A stretch of DNA of 48,727 nucleotides from a virus. The translations under genes and the position numbers were made by a program. Below, piece by piece: positions 1-8,718 of this stretch. The notes beneath the pieces were generated by a model that saw nothing but the letters and a program-made list of their open reading frames with translations, made no database searches and had not been told where the DNA came from. Position 1 is the stretch's first letter, and the number at the start of each line of letters is the position of its first letter. Location: IMG/VR virus record IMGVR_UViG_3300042691_021544, positions 1 through 48,727 of that record; one strand, written 5' to 3'.

Positions 1-203
1 GATAAGGCTCAACCCATGATTGTAGAGCTTTTTCAAGTTCTACAGCTGAATAGTTATTATAGTTAGCTGTCAGTCCGTTCGTGAATTGCAGCTACTTCTA
101 TAATCAAACCATGCTTAGAATTAAATGCCTCAGAAAAATCATAATTTGAATCTGCAAAATTGGGCAGCTGAACAGTAAAGTTCTCTACAAAATCAAAAGA
201 CAT
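1..203 (-). CDS. Probable prohead (capsid maturation) protease, N-terminal part, +1 recoded, runs off the left edge
   Basis: The ATG at 203 opens a frame that reads 42 codons and meets CGG at 75-77; the zero frame then stops four codons later (TAA at 63-65). Skipping the C gives GGA and an open frame to the window edge, containing HEGLTANYNNYS and LEKALQSWVEPY. That string resembles the 'G-x-T-x-N-[FY]-x-x-Y ... W-x-x-PY' stretch I associate with actinophage prohead proteases, and the position downstream of terL and portal fits. The family call is inferred from memory of the motif and only about 67 residues are visible. The frame join is well supported because six other genes break in exactly the same way. 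Confidence 0.5.
75..77 (-). other. +1 recoding site 1 (CGG-A)
   Basis: Minus-strand context is GAA CGG ACT GAC AGC TAA. Reading GAA then (C)GGA CTG ACA GCT leaves the stop and continues to the window edge. There is no homopolymer slip and no Shine-Dalgarno-like stimulator just upstream. Confidence 0.75.
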
Positions 204-281
204 CTGTTTTCCTTTTTATATCTTATTCTTAGACTATAGTAAATTTGTTTTTATAACATTGAACAATTTTATATAAATATA

Positions 282-1061
282 TCAGACTTTATTATAGTTT
301 TCAACTACAGTCTTAATTCTTTCATCGCCATTTTTTAAATAGAGATCTAACATTGTAGTTCCCATTATGTGAGGGGCATAAATATAGGATGCAGAGTATA
401 AATTATAGCCTTTTTTTGTGGCATTTCGTGACCACCCTAGATCTTCACCTTGAGCATGAAATTCATAATCTACATTATTATAGACATCTTTTGACATCAT
501 TTTTGCTGCCATTATAATATCTGATTTAAAATATGTTCCCAATGGATAGGATTGCTGTCTATAAGCTTTATCGTACGTATTGTCTCTCCAAGTCATTACA
601 CTTGGAAAGTTTGTTCCCACTGGAGTCATGAACATTAGAGGGCTAACAGCATCTGCTCCAGAATTGATATGTGCTATCAATAGTTCAATGGTATTTGGAT
701 TTTCCAACAAAATATCAGAGTCAAGGCTAAAATAATAATCTGGCTGATATTCCCTAACTGTTTCAAGTATTGAATTTCTTAGAGAAACCATATTGTGATA
801 TTTAGAAATTGTCCACTGTCTTCCATTGTCCTCATGGGCGAAGTGTGGAATATCTGTTCTTTCCTTTATGAGGAAGAGGGGAATTCTTTTATCAAGATTC
901 TTCCACGTAACCAAAGAATGAACAGTGGACATATCGTCTGGAGATGTTTCAAATACAAATCCAACCTGTGATAAATCAATTGACTGTTTGATAATACTTT
1001 TGATCCAATAATGTATTATCCAATCTCTTTTATATATTGGACAGCCGATTATTAGTTTCAT
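282..1061 (-). CDS. Glycosyltransferase, GT-A fold (GT2-like)
   Basis: The 259-aa protein probably transfers a sugar from a nucleotide-sugar donor. It opens with MKLIIGCPIYKRD, the usual first strand of a GT-A fold. LDSDILLENP near residue 113 is a DxD metal/nucleotide-binding motif, and QGEDLGWSRNA near residue 205 resembles the ED-type acceptor-side motif. It has no signal peptide or membrane segment. It is the second-last gene of the virion operon, 1 nt after the 122-aa gene, so glycosylation of a virion protein, phage DNA or host surface sugars is possible; the target cannot be told. It has no in-frame CGG. Confidence 0.75.
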   Translation of the reverse strand: MKLIIGCPIYKRDWIIHYWIKSIIKQSIDLSQVGFVFETSPDDMSTVHSLVTWKNLDKRIPLFLIKERTDIPHFAHEDNGRQWTISKYHNMVSLRNSILETVREYQPDYYFSLDSDILLENPNTIELLIAHINSGADAVSPLMFMTPVGTNFPSVMTWRDNTYDKAYRQQSYPLGTYFKSDIIMAAKMMSKDVYNNVDYEFHAQGEDLGWSRNATKKGYNLYSASYIYAPHIMGTTMLDLYLKNGDERIKTVVENYNKV

Positions 1062-1062
1062 T

Positions 1063-1431
1063 TTATTCTTTTTGTTCAGTCTCTTCTTTTTTAACTTTTT
1101 GCTTTGATGCGGCCTGTTCTTGCTTGACTGGCTCTTCTTTTTCTAGTTGCTTTTCTTCAACTATTACTTCTTTTTGTTCAACGGTTTTTGTTTGTTCCTG
1201 CTGTTTTTCTTCAGTAGATTCTTGTTCAGAATCATCTGATAAGAAAGAAACTATTTCCTTAACAATTTCATCAAGCTCATTGATTTTATCAATAGCGACT
1301 GCCATTATATCAACTAAAACTTCTAGCGCAAGGCGAGTCTGTCCATTTTGAACAACTGTCTGAAAAATTTCAAAAGCGTCCTCTGTATCGACGTAAGGAA
1401 TATTTACGTCAGTCTTTAGCTCCATCGTCAT
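1063..1431 (-). CDS. Glu/Lys/Gln-rich protein, probably coiled coil
   Basis: I do not recognise this 122-aa protein. The N-terminal half (residues 1-70) is mixed helix with hydrophobic spacing; the C-terminal half is a highly charged tail of Glu, Lys and Gln. The start overlaps the end of the portal gene by 23 nt, which suggests translational coupling. Between portal and protease genes, small acidic or low-complexity proteins are often scaffold or assembly factors, but nothing in the sequence proves that. Confidence 0.6.
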   Translation of the reverse strand: MTMELKTDVNIPYVDTEDAFEIFQTVVQNGQTRLALEVLVDIMAVAIDKINELDEIVKEIVSFLSDDSEQESTEEKQQEQTKTVEQKEVIVEEKQLEKEEPVKQEQAASKQKVKKEETEQKE

Positions 1432-3070
1432 TCGTGCTTTCTTTCTGCTCGTCTGTATACACTACAGTATAGTCTGACTCTAGCAGATTTTCAATTACAC
1501 TTAACCATGATAAATCAGATCTTCTAATATCTGGAGAAGATTTTCTTCCCTGTTGATTTGCTGGACGAATTGTATTTCCAACGCCTCTTCTATTATTCGA
1601 TAGATTTCTTGATCCAGCGGTTGCTGACTTTTGCTTATCTGATGCATCTGCCTTTGGTTCAGGTGCATTTTTTGCCGCTAAGTCAGATTGAGCTTTTGCC
1701 ATATCAATTTGAAGCTTTGATTGAATAGAAGAGAATAAGTCGCCTTCATCTGCTTGAGGATCAACACCTAAGGCAGTTCTTGCCTCTGTTAATGTTATTA
1801 CAGAGTTAGTAAACTTTTGAATAATATGAGTTTCTTTTTTAACTTGAGTATCAACATCTATTTCATTAAATTTAAAATAACATCTGTCCGATATTCCATC
1901 GGATACAGGGTTTGCAATTGGATCAAATCCACCTTCAAATAAAAGCTCATTAAATATATGAACTCTTACCATCTCCGCAAAAAGCTTTTGATACTGCTTT
2001 ATCTTGTCATATAGTGCAGTATCTAGTCTGTCTGTCATTGATCTATTTCCACCATTCATGCTCATACCAAGATGGTGAGGAGCTAGACCAAGTCCTACAG
2101 CTACTCTTTCTTTAAAGTGTTCCAAATATGATGAGGCGTCTAGGGCATTATTTGCTGCGCCTATGACTTCGATATCATGACGGAATGGAAGAATCAATCC
2201 ACCTTCTGCTCTAAGGTTTTCAATTTCTACGGCAGCGTTGTCTATCTCATCTGGTTCAGCTGGTTGTTCTGCTGTTCCAATTCTATATTTGTATAGAGGA
2301 AATAGTTCTCTGTGAATTAGATTTTGAACATCTTCTTCTATTTGGCGTAATGCTATGATGTCATCTAATACATTGCCAAGAAATGGTGTACCAAAAGCTC
2401 TACCAGTTTTCTTATCGAAGAACATATGTATAACGCGGTCTGCAGCCCAAACTGGATCTCTATCTGTAGGAGAATATGTTAACGGATCTGTAGCCTGCTG
2501 GTATGACTTAGGTCTATTATATTTATCTCTTAATATTCTTACTTGCTCAGTTGGAATTAGATAATAACCAATAACTGGCTGAGTTGAAGATATTGGCGTG
2601 AGTGTATCTGGAAAGTACTCTGATATATCTCCTCTAGCTTTAACTATAAAAGCGTTACAGAATTTAAACATTTGATCAGAAACTTCAATCAAAAAATCAA
2701 GAAATGGTCTTTTCATTGCCATTTCCATAAAATCAATTCTTTGATACAAGTAGGCGACTGCGTCTGGATTTTCACCTACTATTTCCCAACCTTCTTTCCA
2801 AAATAATTCTTTATACTTAGAAATAGCCTGCTTTACGTAAGAATCTGTATCTACAGCTTGTATTATTCGGTCAAAGTCATATGGAGCTGGCTCAAAGTTA
2901 CTTCTACCAGTGTAAAAATAATTGGTGCCCTGATAACCTAAAGCTAGTGCAGCGACTTTCATCGCTTTTGACACATTTTTTACTTCATCTCCACTAATAG
3001 TTTTTGCTATGGCATTATTTTGTGGAATATTATCAATAGACCTAAAAGGTATATAATCAGCTAAAGGCAT
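1409..3070 (-). CDS. Phage portal protein
   Basis: This 553-aa protein would form the dodecameric portal at the capsid vertex through which DNA is packaged by TerL. It has the usual portal layout: an N-terminal arm, a helical/stem region rich in W and Y (ELFWKEGWEIVG near 90), a segment with RVIHMFFDKKTG near 213, long helices with HFKERVAVGLGLAPHHLGM near 310-330, and a disordered Asn/Ser/Lys-rich C-terminus. Length fits portals. It lies in the minus-strand operon with terL upstream and the probable protease downstream. All CGG triplets in it are out of frame. Confidence 0.8.
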   Translation of the reverse strand: MPLADYIPFRSIDNIPQNNAIAKTISGDEVKNVSKAMKVAALALGYQGTNYFYTGRSNFEPAPYDFDRIIQAVDTDSYVKQAISKYKELFWKEGWEIVGENPDAVAYLYQRIDFMEMAMKRPFLDFLIEVSDQMFKFCNAFIVKARGDISEYFPDTLTPISSTQPVIGYYLIPTEQVRILRDKYNRPKSYQQATDPLTYSPTDRDPVWAADRVIHMFFDKKTGRAFGTPFLGNVLDDIIALRQIEEDVQNLIHRELFPLYKYRIGTAEQPAEPDEIDNAAVEIENLRAEGGLILPFRHDIEVIGAANNALDASSYLEHFKERVAVGLGLAPHHLGMSMNGGNRSMTDRLDTALYDKIKQYQKLFAEMVRVHIFNELLFEGGFDPIANPVSDGISDRCYFKFNEIDVDTQVKKETHIIQKFTNSVITLTEARTALGVDPQADEGDLFSSIQSKLQIDMAKAQSDLAAKNAPEPKADASDKQKSATAGSRNLSNNRRGVGNTIRPANQQGRKSSPDIRRSDLSWLSVIENLLESDYTVVYTDEQKESTNDDGAKD

Positions 3071-3132
3071 ACCAGAGCTCCGTGTGTATAAATATATTAA
3101 AAATAGTACTTCTTTAGTACTTTTTTTATAAG

Positions 3133-3327
3133 TTACTGCTCTTCCATTCCAGCTCTGGAAAAGGTATTCTTTATAATAAGATCCTTAACTGCCTCTAGCC
3201 AAAAAATAGTTTCTGCTTCAGTAAAGTCACTTCTATATGAAAGGTTTTTATCACTTATCTTAATTTCTACAATAAGATCTTTCTTTGCATTTTGATCTAC
3301 TTCTGTTACGTCGATTACTTCACTCAT
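3133..3327 (-). CDS. Small acidic protein, unknown
   Basis: The product has 64 aa and no family I recognise. It is acidic with an amphipathic C-terminal half (TIFWLEAVKDLIIKNTF). Its ATG at 3327 overlaps the end of the 58-aa upstream gene by 8 nt, so the two are probably translated together. It lies between the tail-fibre genes and portal. Confidence 0.6.
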   Translation of the reverse strand: MSEVIDVTEVDQNAKKDLIVEIKISDKNLSYRSDFTEAETIFWLEAVKDLIIKNTFSRAGMEEQ

Positions 3328-3496
3328 TATCTTTTTTCTCTTCCTTTTTTGAAATTGATGAATTTTCTAGCTCTTCTATTCTAGAAGTAAGTTGCTTAAT
3401 TGTCGCGTCTTTGACGACGCCCTCCATGCTAAGTTGAGTCACTCTTTCTTGAAATGATTGAATAACTAGATTAATATCTAAATTTTGATCTTGCAT
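3320..3496 (-). CDS. 58-aa coiled-coil protein
   Basis: A complete short frame from the ATG at 3496 to the TGA at 3320. Residues 10-45 show heptad-like spacing (VIQSFQERVTQLSM, then IKQLTSRIEELEN), so it is likely a short dimeric coiled coil, followed by a Lys/Glu tail. It overlaps the next gene by 8 nt. Function is unknown; a tail or portal assembly accessory role is only a guess from position. Confidence 0.6.
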   Translation of the reverse strand: MQDQNLDINLVIQSFQERVTQLSMEGVVKDATIKQLTSRIEELENSSISKKEEKKDNE

Positions 3497-3530
3497 TTAA
3501 AATCCTTTTCTAACCTAAATAATGATTATA

Positions 3531-3782
3531 TCACAATATTTCTATAGAAATAACATCAGATTCTCTATAAACTTTCCATATATCATTAGAAGGATATTCA
3601 TCAGATAATACAGCATTTTCTGTTAATTGTATTCTAATAATTGAATATTCTTCTGGATAGTTTTCTTGCGCTAACTCTAGAGTTGCATATCCTGCGCTTG
3701 GCATTGGTGCCTTTTGAATGGAAGTCATGAATATTATAAATTCAGCTGATTCTATACTTTGATATCCACAATATATAAACAT
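3531..3782 (-). CDS. Small protein next to the tail fibre, unknown
   Basis: An 83-aa frame starting 3 nt after the tail-fibre stop. It has no recognised domain. The content of beta-type residues (YSIIRIQLTENAVL, ESDVISIEIL) suggests a small beta-rich fold. Position directly behind an S74 fibre would suit a fibre-associated or fibre-folding accessory protein, but this is inference from context alone. Confidence 0.55.
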   Translation of the reverse strand: MFIYCGYQSIESAEFIIFMTSIQKAPMPSAGYATLELAQENYPEEYSIIRIQLTENAVLSDEYPSNDIWKVYRESDVISIEIL

Positions 3783-3785
3783 ATA

Positions 3786-6054
3786 TTAAATCCTATTTTC
3801 TAATTCATCGATTCGCCTTGAAAGCTTTTGAACCAACCCTAGTAACGGTGGAATCATAAGTTGATAATTGATGCTTTGTGGTTCCCACGTTTGTGGGTCT
3901 AAACGAACAATTGTTGGATAAATATTAAAGACATCTTCGGCAATAAGGCCACAAATTGCAGTATTTTCAATTGGGTCATTTTCCGCCAAATAACCTTCTT
4001 TATACTTGAATTGCACAACTTCTATGTCAAGTAATTTATTTGGGTCTAGGGTTACACCAACTGGAGAAATATCTGTTTTAACTTTTCTGGTAGACCAAGG
4101 GTTTTGTGCAAGTCGATAATAACCAGTGCCAGTGTTGTACCAAGTACCGTCAAAATTGGTTGAACTTGGTATAATCCCACTATAAATATCAAATCCAGAT
4201 GTTGATACAGATGCTGCCAAATAATTTCCACTACCAATTTTAAATCTTACAGCAGTACTGCCAATTAAAGATAGTGGCGATCCAGAAGCATATACACCAG
4301 ATTCTGAATAAAATTCTCCAATACCTATTTGTAAGCCAGAATAATTATTGGGATTTATTATAAATCTAAATGCATCACTCGTCATCGTATGTGATCCAAG
4401 TGTTATTGACGAACCAACTACAAGATCGCCGTTACTTAGGTACATTCTGCGTGTTCCACCACCAGGGTCTAGAGCATTATCGTTATGTGAACCACCTGTA
4501 TACCATGCAAAGTTTTGGCCAGATCTAAAATATTGGGTACTACTCTGAACACCAATTCCATAAGATGTTGACCAAAGATTTATCATCTGGCGAACCTGGC
4601 TACCAAATCCAATATACCCATTAGTTGCTACATCTAGATACCTTGTATATGTAGTTCCCGAAGTAGAAAAGGCTGCACCATATACAGTTCCTGTTGCAAC
4701 AACTTCTCCAGTATTTCCAGTTAATTGGACATATTGACCAGAAGTATAAGGAGTGGTCTGATTAACTACTACAACTGGATTGATGGTTGCTGGAGCGTTA
4801 TAAAAACCAAAAAATGCTCCTGGAGAATTAGCTAAAGTCGTACCAGAAGAATTTGTTTTTGCAATTTGAAGTAGTTCGCCAAAAATATATCCTATATAAT
4901 AATCAGATCCTCTGGTAGCAAACTTCCAAAAGTTTCCATTTGTATCTAATCTAATATAATCAGTTGAGTCAAAATAATAACTTGTAAGACCGCTTGAATC
5001 TAACTGTAGTGGTCCTACAGTAGCTACTGCTGCACTCATGACGCCAGAAGAATTTACAGCAAATGGAGCAGCAAAACCGGAACTTAAGTTTGCTCCAACA
5101 GATATAACTAATTCATCTGGATTTGTTGAAGCGTTGTAAACTCCAGTTGATAAAGTTATTTGATTACTACCAGATCCAGCTAATAACTTATCTGAAGATA
5201 TGGTGAATCCGCCGATTGTTCCACTTATAGAGGATACGGCACCAGCACTACTGACTTTAAATGGCGCAGCAGCGTAAGTTCCTGCTCCTAACCACATATT
5301 TCCTGATATATCTACGTGAAAAGAACCTGAATCAAATCCACCAATATCAATACTACCAACTATGGTTGCGTCGTAAAAATATGATTTTCCAGTGCCATTA
5401 ATTAGCCAGCCTGCGGTTGCTCCAGTATAACTTCCATCTCCTACTGCTGTTCCATTGAATGTAGAAGATTTGATAATTGAGTTTGCGCCAGACATTATTA
5501 TCTCAGCTGAACTTATTGTTCCAGCTGTGATTTTTGATGCCGTAAGAGTATTTATATATTGACTATCAATTAATGGTGTAGACTGATCTGTCTGAACAAT
5601 TGGTGACCAATCGCTAATATTCCCAGATGTATCTATTGATCTTATTCTTCCCTTATAGGTTGTAGATGTTACTGTTCCAGAATCATTTTTGGTTGTATTG
5701 GCAACAGAAACGGTAAATACATTTGACCCAGAATATCCTTCAACAACTGGAGTTTGGGAAAATGTATAATTTGGATACGTTCCAGAAACTGCAGAAGAAT
5801 TATATAGCTCATATTCATATCTAGCTAAATCAATCTCTTGACCAGCATCAAAAACAAACATAACCTTTTCAAAGCTTGCGTAAAGTGCAAGGTTTGTAGG
5901 GTAGTCAGGAATTGTAGAGTCTTTTGGAATTGAAACTAAAATAGATTCAGTTATATCAGAGTAGGTATTTAGGTCAGAGTTTTTTGCTCTGACTGTTACC
6001 AGATAATCTCTTCCGTGGTTTTAAGTTTTCTATTTTCTTTTTAATTATTGCCAT
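3786..6054 (-). CDS. Tail fibre/spike with Fn3-like N-terminus and C-terminal S74 intramolecular chaperone, +1 recoded
   Basis: The full protein is about 755 aa. It starts at the ATG at 6054, 2 nt after the upstream stop, reads 13 codons (ending ENLKP) and meets CGG at 6013-6015. The +1 frame gives LKPGRDYLVTVRAKN, the 'PG-x-x-Y-x-V-x-V-x-A' pattern of a fibronectin III strand, then a long Gly/Ser/Thr-rich fibre body. The C-terminus carries STRKVKTDI, CGLIAEDV and INYQLMIPPLLGLV, the peptidase S74 self-cleaving chaperone domain with its Ser/Lys pair. An internal ATG at 5861 lies mid-domain and is not the real start. The fibre would bind the host surface. Without the shift only a 25-aa peptide is made. 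Confidence 0.85.
6013..6015 (-). other. +1 recoding site 2 (CGG-A), tail fibre
   Basis: Minus-strand context is AAA CCA CGG AAG AGA. The +1 reading CCA (C)GGA AGA GAT TAT restores K-P-G-R-D-Y. Zero-frame reading stops 12 codons later at TGA. Fn3 domains nearly always have Gly here, which favours Gly (skipped C) over Arg. Confidence 0.88.
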
Positions 6055-6056
6055 AA

Positions 6057-7007
6057 TTATCCAATCACAGTGACCACTCTAGTAAAAAGAAATGGACTTA
6101 ACTCTTCTTTACCTAATGTTAAATCTTGATCTAATAAATAGGAATATTTGTTAATTTTTATTTTACCATCTGATGAAAGAATATTCTTTTCAAAATCTGA
6201 TTTTATTTCAAAAACATAATTTCTATATGATAAGCCTGTATTAGTATAAACTTCATTATTGTCAGAATATTCTGAATCATAAAGATCAATTTCTTGCCAA
6301 TCAACAACAACCTCAGATGTAGGAGTTGCTTCAGAAGAAAGTCCTATTATTCTTAATTTCATGATTCCATACTCTGGACCTTTAGAACAATATATTTTTA
6401 AGCTAGGACCAGTAAAGCTTCCTACTGCAATTGCCCCTGATTTCTGAGACACATAGTCTTTCCAATCAATATTATTATTTAAAAATGAAAGACTGTATTT
6501 TTTTATATCTGTTGTTTGTACTTCATTATAGTAATCATCATATGCTACTGAAAAAAATATAAACTCTGAATTTATTTCATCAACAGATTGATATTCTTCT
6601 ATGTCTCCGTTGTCAACTTTAGATAAATTCTTTATATTTTTTGTTTTATAATAAAGAGAATATTGTTTATCAATTTCAGTATCCTTATAGTGTTTTTCTG
6701 CGGTTTGAAAAAACAATCTATTTTGATATATATTTGTATTTACTGGCTGAAATGTGTAGTCATTATTTGATCTACTTTCATAAACAACTATATATGATCT
6801 TTCTTGTGATTCTTCTGATAAAGATGTGTTGATAAACTTGTCAATTCCTAAATTACTTATATCAACGAATACCCAAGTATTAGCTTCTATATCCTGAGAA
6901 GGTGCAGGAAAATCAATGACTCTTCTTAGGTTAGGGTATTGATAATTGCTAGAACTAACTGAAGATGAAGTTACTTCACCATATTTTATATATCTAAACC
7001 AAGCCAT
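6057..7007 (-). CDS. Structural protein, unknown (probable tail/baseplate)
   Basis: A 316-aa, Tyr/Ser/Asn-rich, beta-strand-rich protein with no named domain that I recognise. Its ATG overlaps the stop of the 568-aa gene by one base, and its stop lies 2 nt before the tail-fibre ATG. The repeated aromatic strands (LYYKTKNIKNLS, YRNYVFEIKSDFEKN) suit a tail or baseplate component. No in-frame CGG. Confidence 0.6.
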   Translation of the reverse strand: MAWFRYIKYGEVTSSSVSSSNYQYPNLRRVIDFPAPSQDIEANTWVFVDISNLGIDKFINTSLSEESQERSYIVVYESRSNNDYTFQPVNTNIYQNRLFFQTAEKHYKDTEIDKQYSLYYKTKNIKNLSKVDNGDIEEYQSVDEINSEFIFFSVAYDDYYNEVQTTDIKKYSLSFLNNNIDWKDYVSQKSGAIAVGSFTGPSLKIYCSKGPEYGIMKLRIIGLSSEATPTSEVVVDWQEIDLYDSEYSDNNEVYTNTGLSYRNYVFEIKSDFEKNILSSDGKIKINKYSYLLDQDLTLGKEELSPFLFTRVVTVIG

Positions 7008-8713
7008 TATTCTACCTCTGCGACTATTATCTCATAGTCAAGCAATAGAGAGTCATCATTAGTATTTATTGATACGACTACATCTACTACTGGAATTCCA
7101 CCATCTATTATATCATTAATTAATGAATCTATTGATATAGACAATGGGGCTGGAACTATATTTACTGAAGAAAGCCTAGCTGACTCATAGTCTATGTCTG
7201 TAGATCTAATTCTTTGGGAACCATCAGATCCATTATGAGCGTGAGTAGATAAATGAACTCCATCTATTTTTGCTGAATTTTCAACAGATATATCTCCTAT
7301 AATTGATCCGCCATCCCTTAATAAATACTGTGGATGATGATCTTCAGTTAGATTGTCTAGACTGGCATGATTTGATATTAAATCACTTTCTATATTAAGA
7401 GTGTTTGTGGCAGATTTGAAAAGTATTCCATATGTATCATTTGATACTTGTTTTATTATTTGTTTTTTTGGATTACCTTTTATTGATAACTGAAAAATAT
7501 AGTTTGAGTATTTTCTTTTCTCATGTATTACAGAAAGTAACTCATCAATCTTTGAATTTATCATAGAATGTCTTTGCATCATATCTGTTAGGATCATGCC
7601 AAAGTTAGCATTCATTACATTTGTAGCTATCAATAACTCTTCAGTTAGATGCGGAGCTGCAGACGAAAAACTTGTAGTATGATAATCCATTTCCATTGAA
7701 TTAACAATCTTATTCTTGAATCTTATAGACTGCTCCAAATACCTTGAATAAAATATCTCTGAGTTATCTACTAGATCTCTTTTTATGGATTGAATAATAC
7801 TGTCAATCTCATCATTAATAGCGTCTAATCTAATCGCAAAAAATGCTTGGAATTCAACGGCTTGCTTTTCAGAGATTTTATCCACTTCGGAAGTTGGGAT
7901 TCCCTTTGGCGCTGAAACGATTGTGTCTGCAATGCGTTGCGCGTAGTGTATTGACATTTTTGTCCACGAGTCGAGTTGTACACCAATTTGTTTTTGCGAG
8001 TCGTCTTCATAATCCTCCAGAAATGAATCCTTCAAAGTTTGTCTTATAAAATAAATTTCATTTAAAATATAATTTATTAATTCTCTCAAATCAATAAGAT
8101 AAGAGAAAACAGAATGAGAACTTAATCTTTTATACTCTTTTATTAATCTTTGTGATGTAATTGACTTTGATCTATCCGCATATAAATATTCCTCAAAGGA
8201 AATATAATCAGGATACAATATATTAGGGTCTTTATATTTCCCTGTGGTTTCATCAAAAAATTTAGATCCACCAACATAAGAACCATCATTCTTATCTATT
8301 GAAGAGAGATATTCAGTTGTTATGTTATTGAACTTAACTATTTCTCTCCACAACATTTTGTGAGACTCTTCAAGATTTGAATCTTTACTATAATCAATAT
8401 TTACTTTTGCCATTATAGAATCAATGTTCTGTAGAATTTTTTTGTAAACAAAAATAGATTGTTCAACCTGTTCCCTAATATGATTTAAGGGTACAAAATA
8501 TTCCTCTTTTAGTGCATAGTCCGATTTTGATGGTATTAAAGTTGATAATTTTTCTTTTATCATTGATTCAGTATTTAAACTTGAATCTTCAAATGAAGAT
8601 ACGCTACTGTCGCCACCTTTATAGGTTCCAGTTTTCTCATCAAAAAATTTAGATCCACCTGCAAACATTGATGAATTATCTTCGAAGTTTTTTTCTATGT
8701 TATTGATACTCAT
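7007..8713 (-). CDS. Tail-fibre-related structural protein with a repeated GGSKFFDE motif
   Basis: A 568-aa protein. Near the C-terminus it has HHPQYLLRDGGS followed by STHAHNGSDGS, a pattern common in phage tail fibres and appendages. Two copies of a short motif, GGSKFFDEKTGTYK (near 19) and GGSKFFDETTGKYK (near 153), punctuate an otherwise helical N-terminal two-thirds. The two copies may be docking or trimerisation segments. It sits between terL and the fibre genes. All CGG triplets are out of frame. Confidence 0.65.
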   Translation of the reverse strand: MSINNIEKNFEDNSSMFAGGSKFFDEKTGTYKGGDSSVSSFEDSSLNTESMIKEKLSTLIPSKSDYALKEEYFVPLNHIREQVEQSIFVYKKILQNIDSIMAKVNIDYSKDSNLEESHKMLWREIVKFNNITTEYLSSIDKNDGSYVGGSKFFDETTGKYKDPNILYPDYISFEEYLYADRSKSITSQRLIKEYKRLSSHSVFSYLIDLRELINYILNEIYFIRQTLKDSFLEDYEDDSQKQIGVQLDSWTKMSIHYAQRIADTIVSAPKGIPTSEVDKISEKQAVEFQAFFAIRLDAINDEIDSIIQSIKRDLVDNSEIFYSRYLEQSIRFKNKIVNSMEMDYHTTSFSSAAPHLTEELLIATNVMNANFGMILTDMMQRHSMINSKIDELLSVIHEKRKYSNYIFQLSIKGNPKKQIIKQVSNDTYGILFKSATNTLNIESDLISNHASLDNLTEDHHPQYLLRDGGSIIGDISVENSAKIDGVHLSTHAHNGSDGSQRIRSTDIDYESARLSSVNIVPAPLSISIDSLINDIIDGGIPVVDVVVSINTNDDSLLLDYEIIVAEVE

Positions 8714-8718
8714 TTTAT

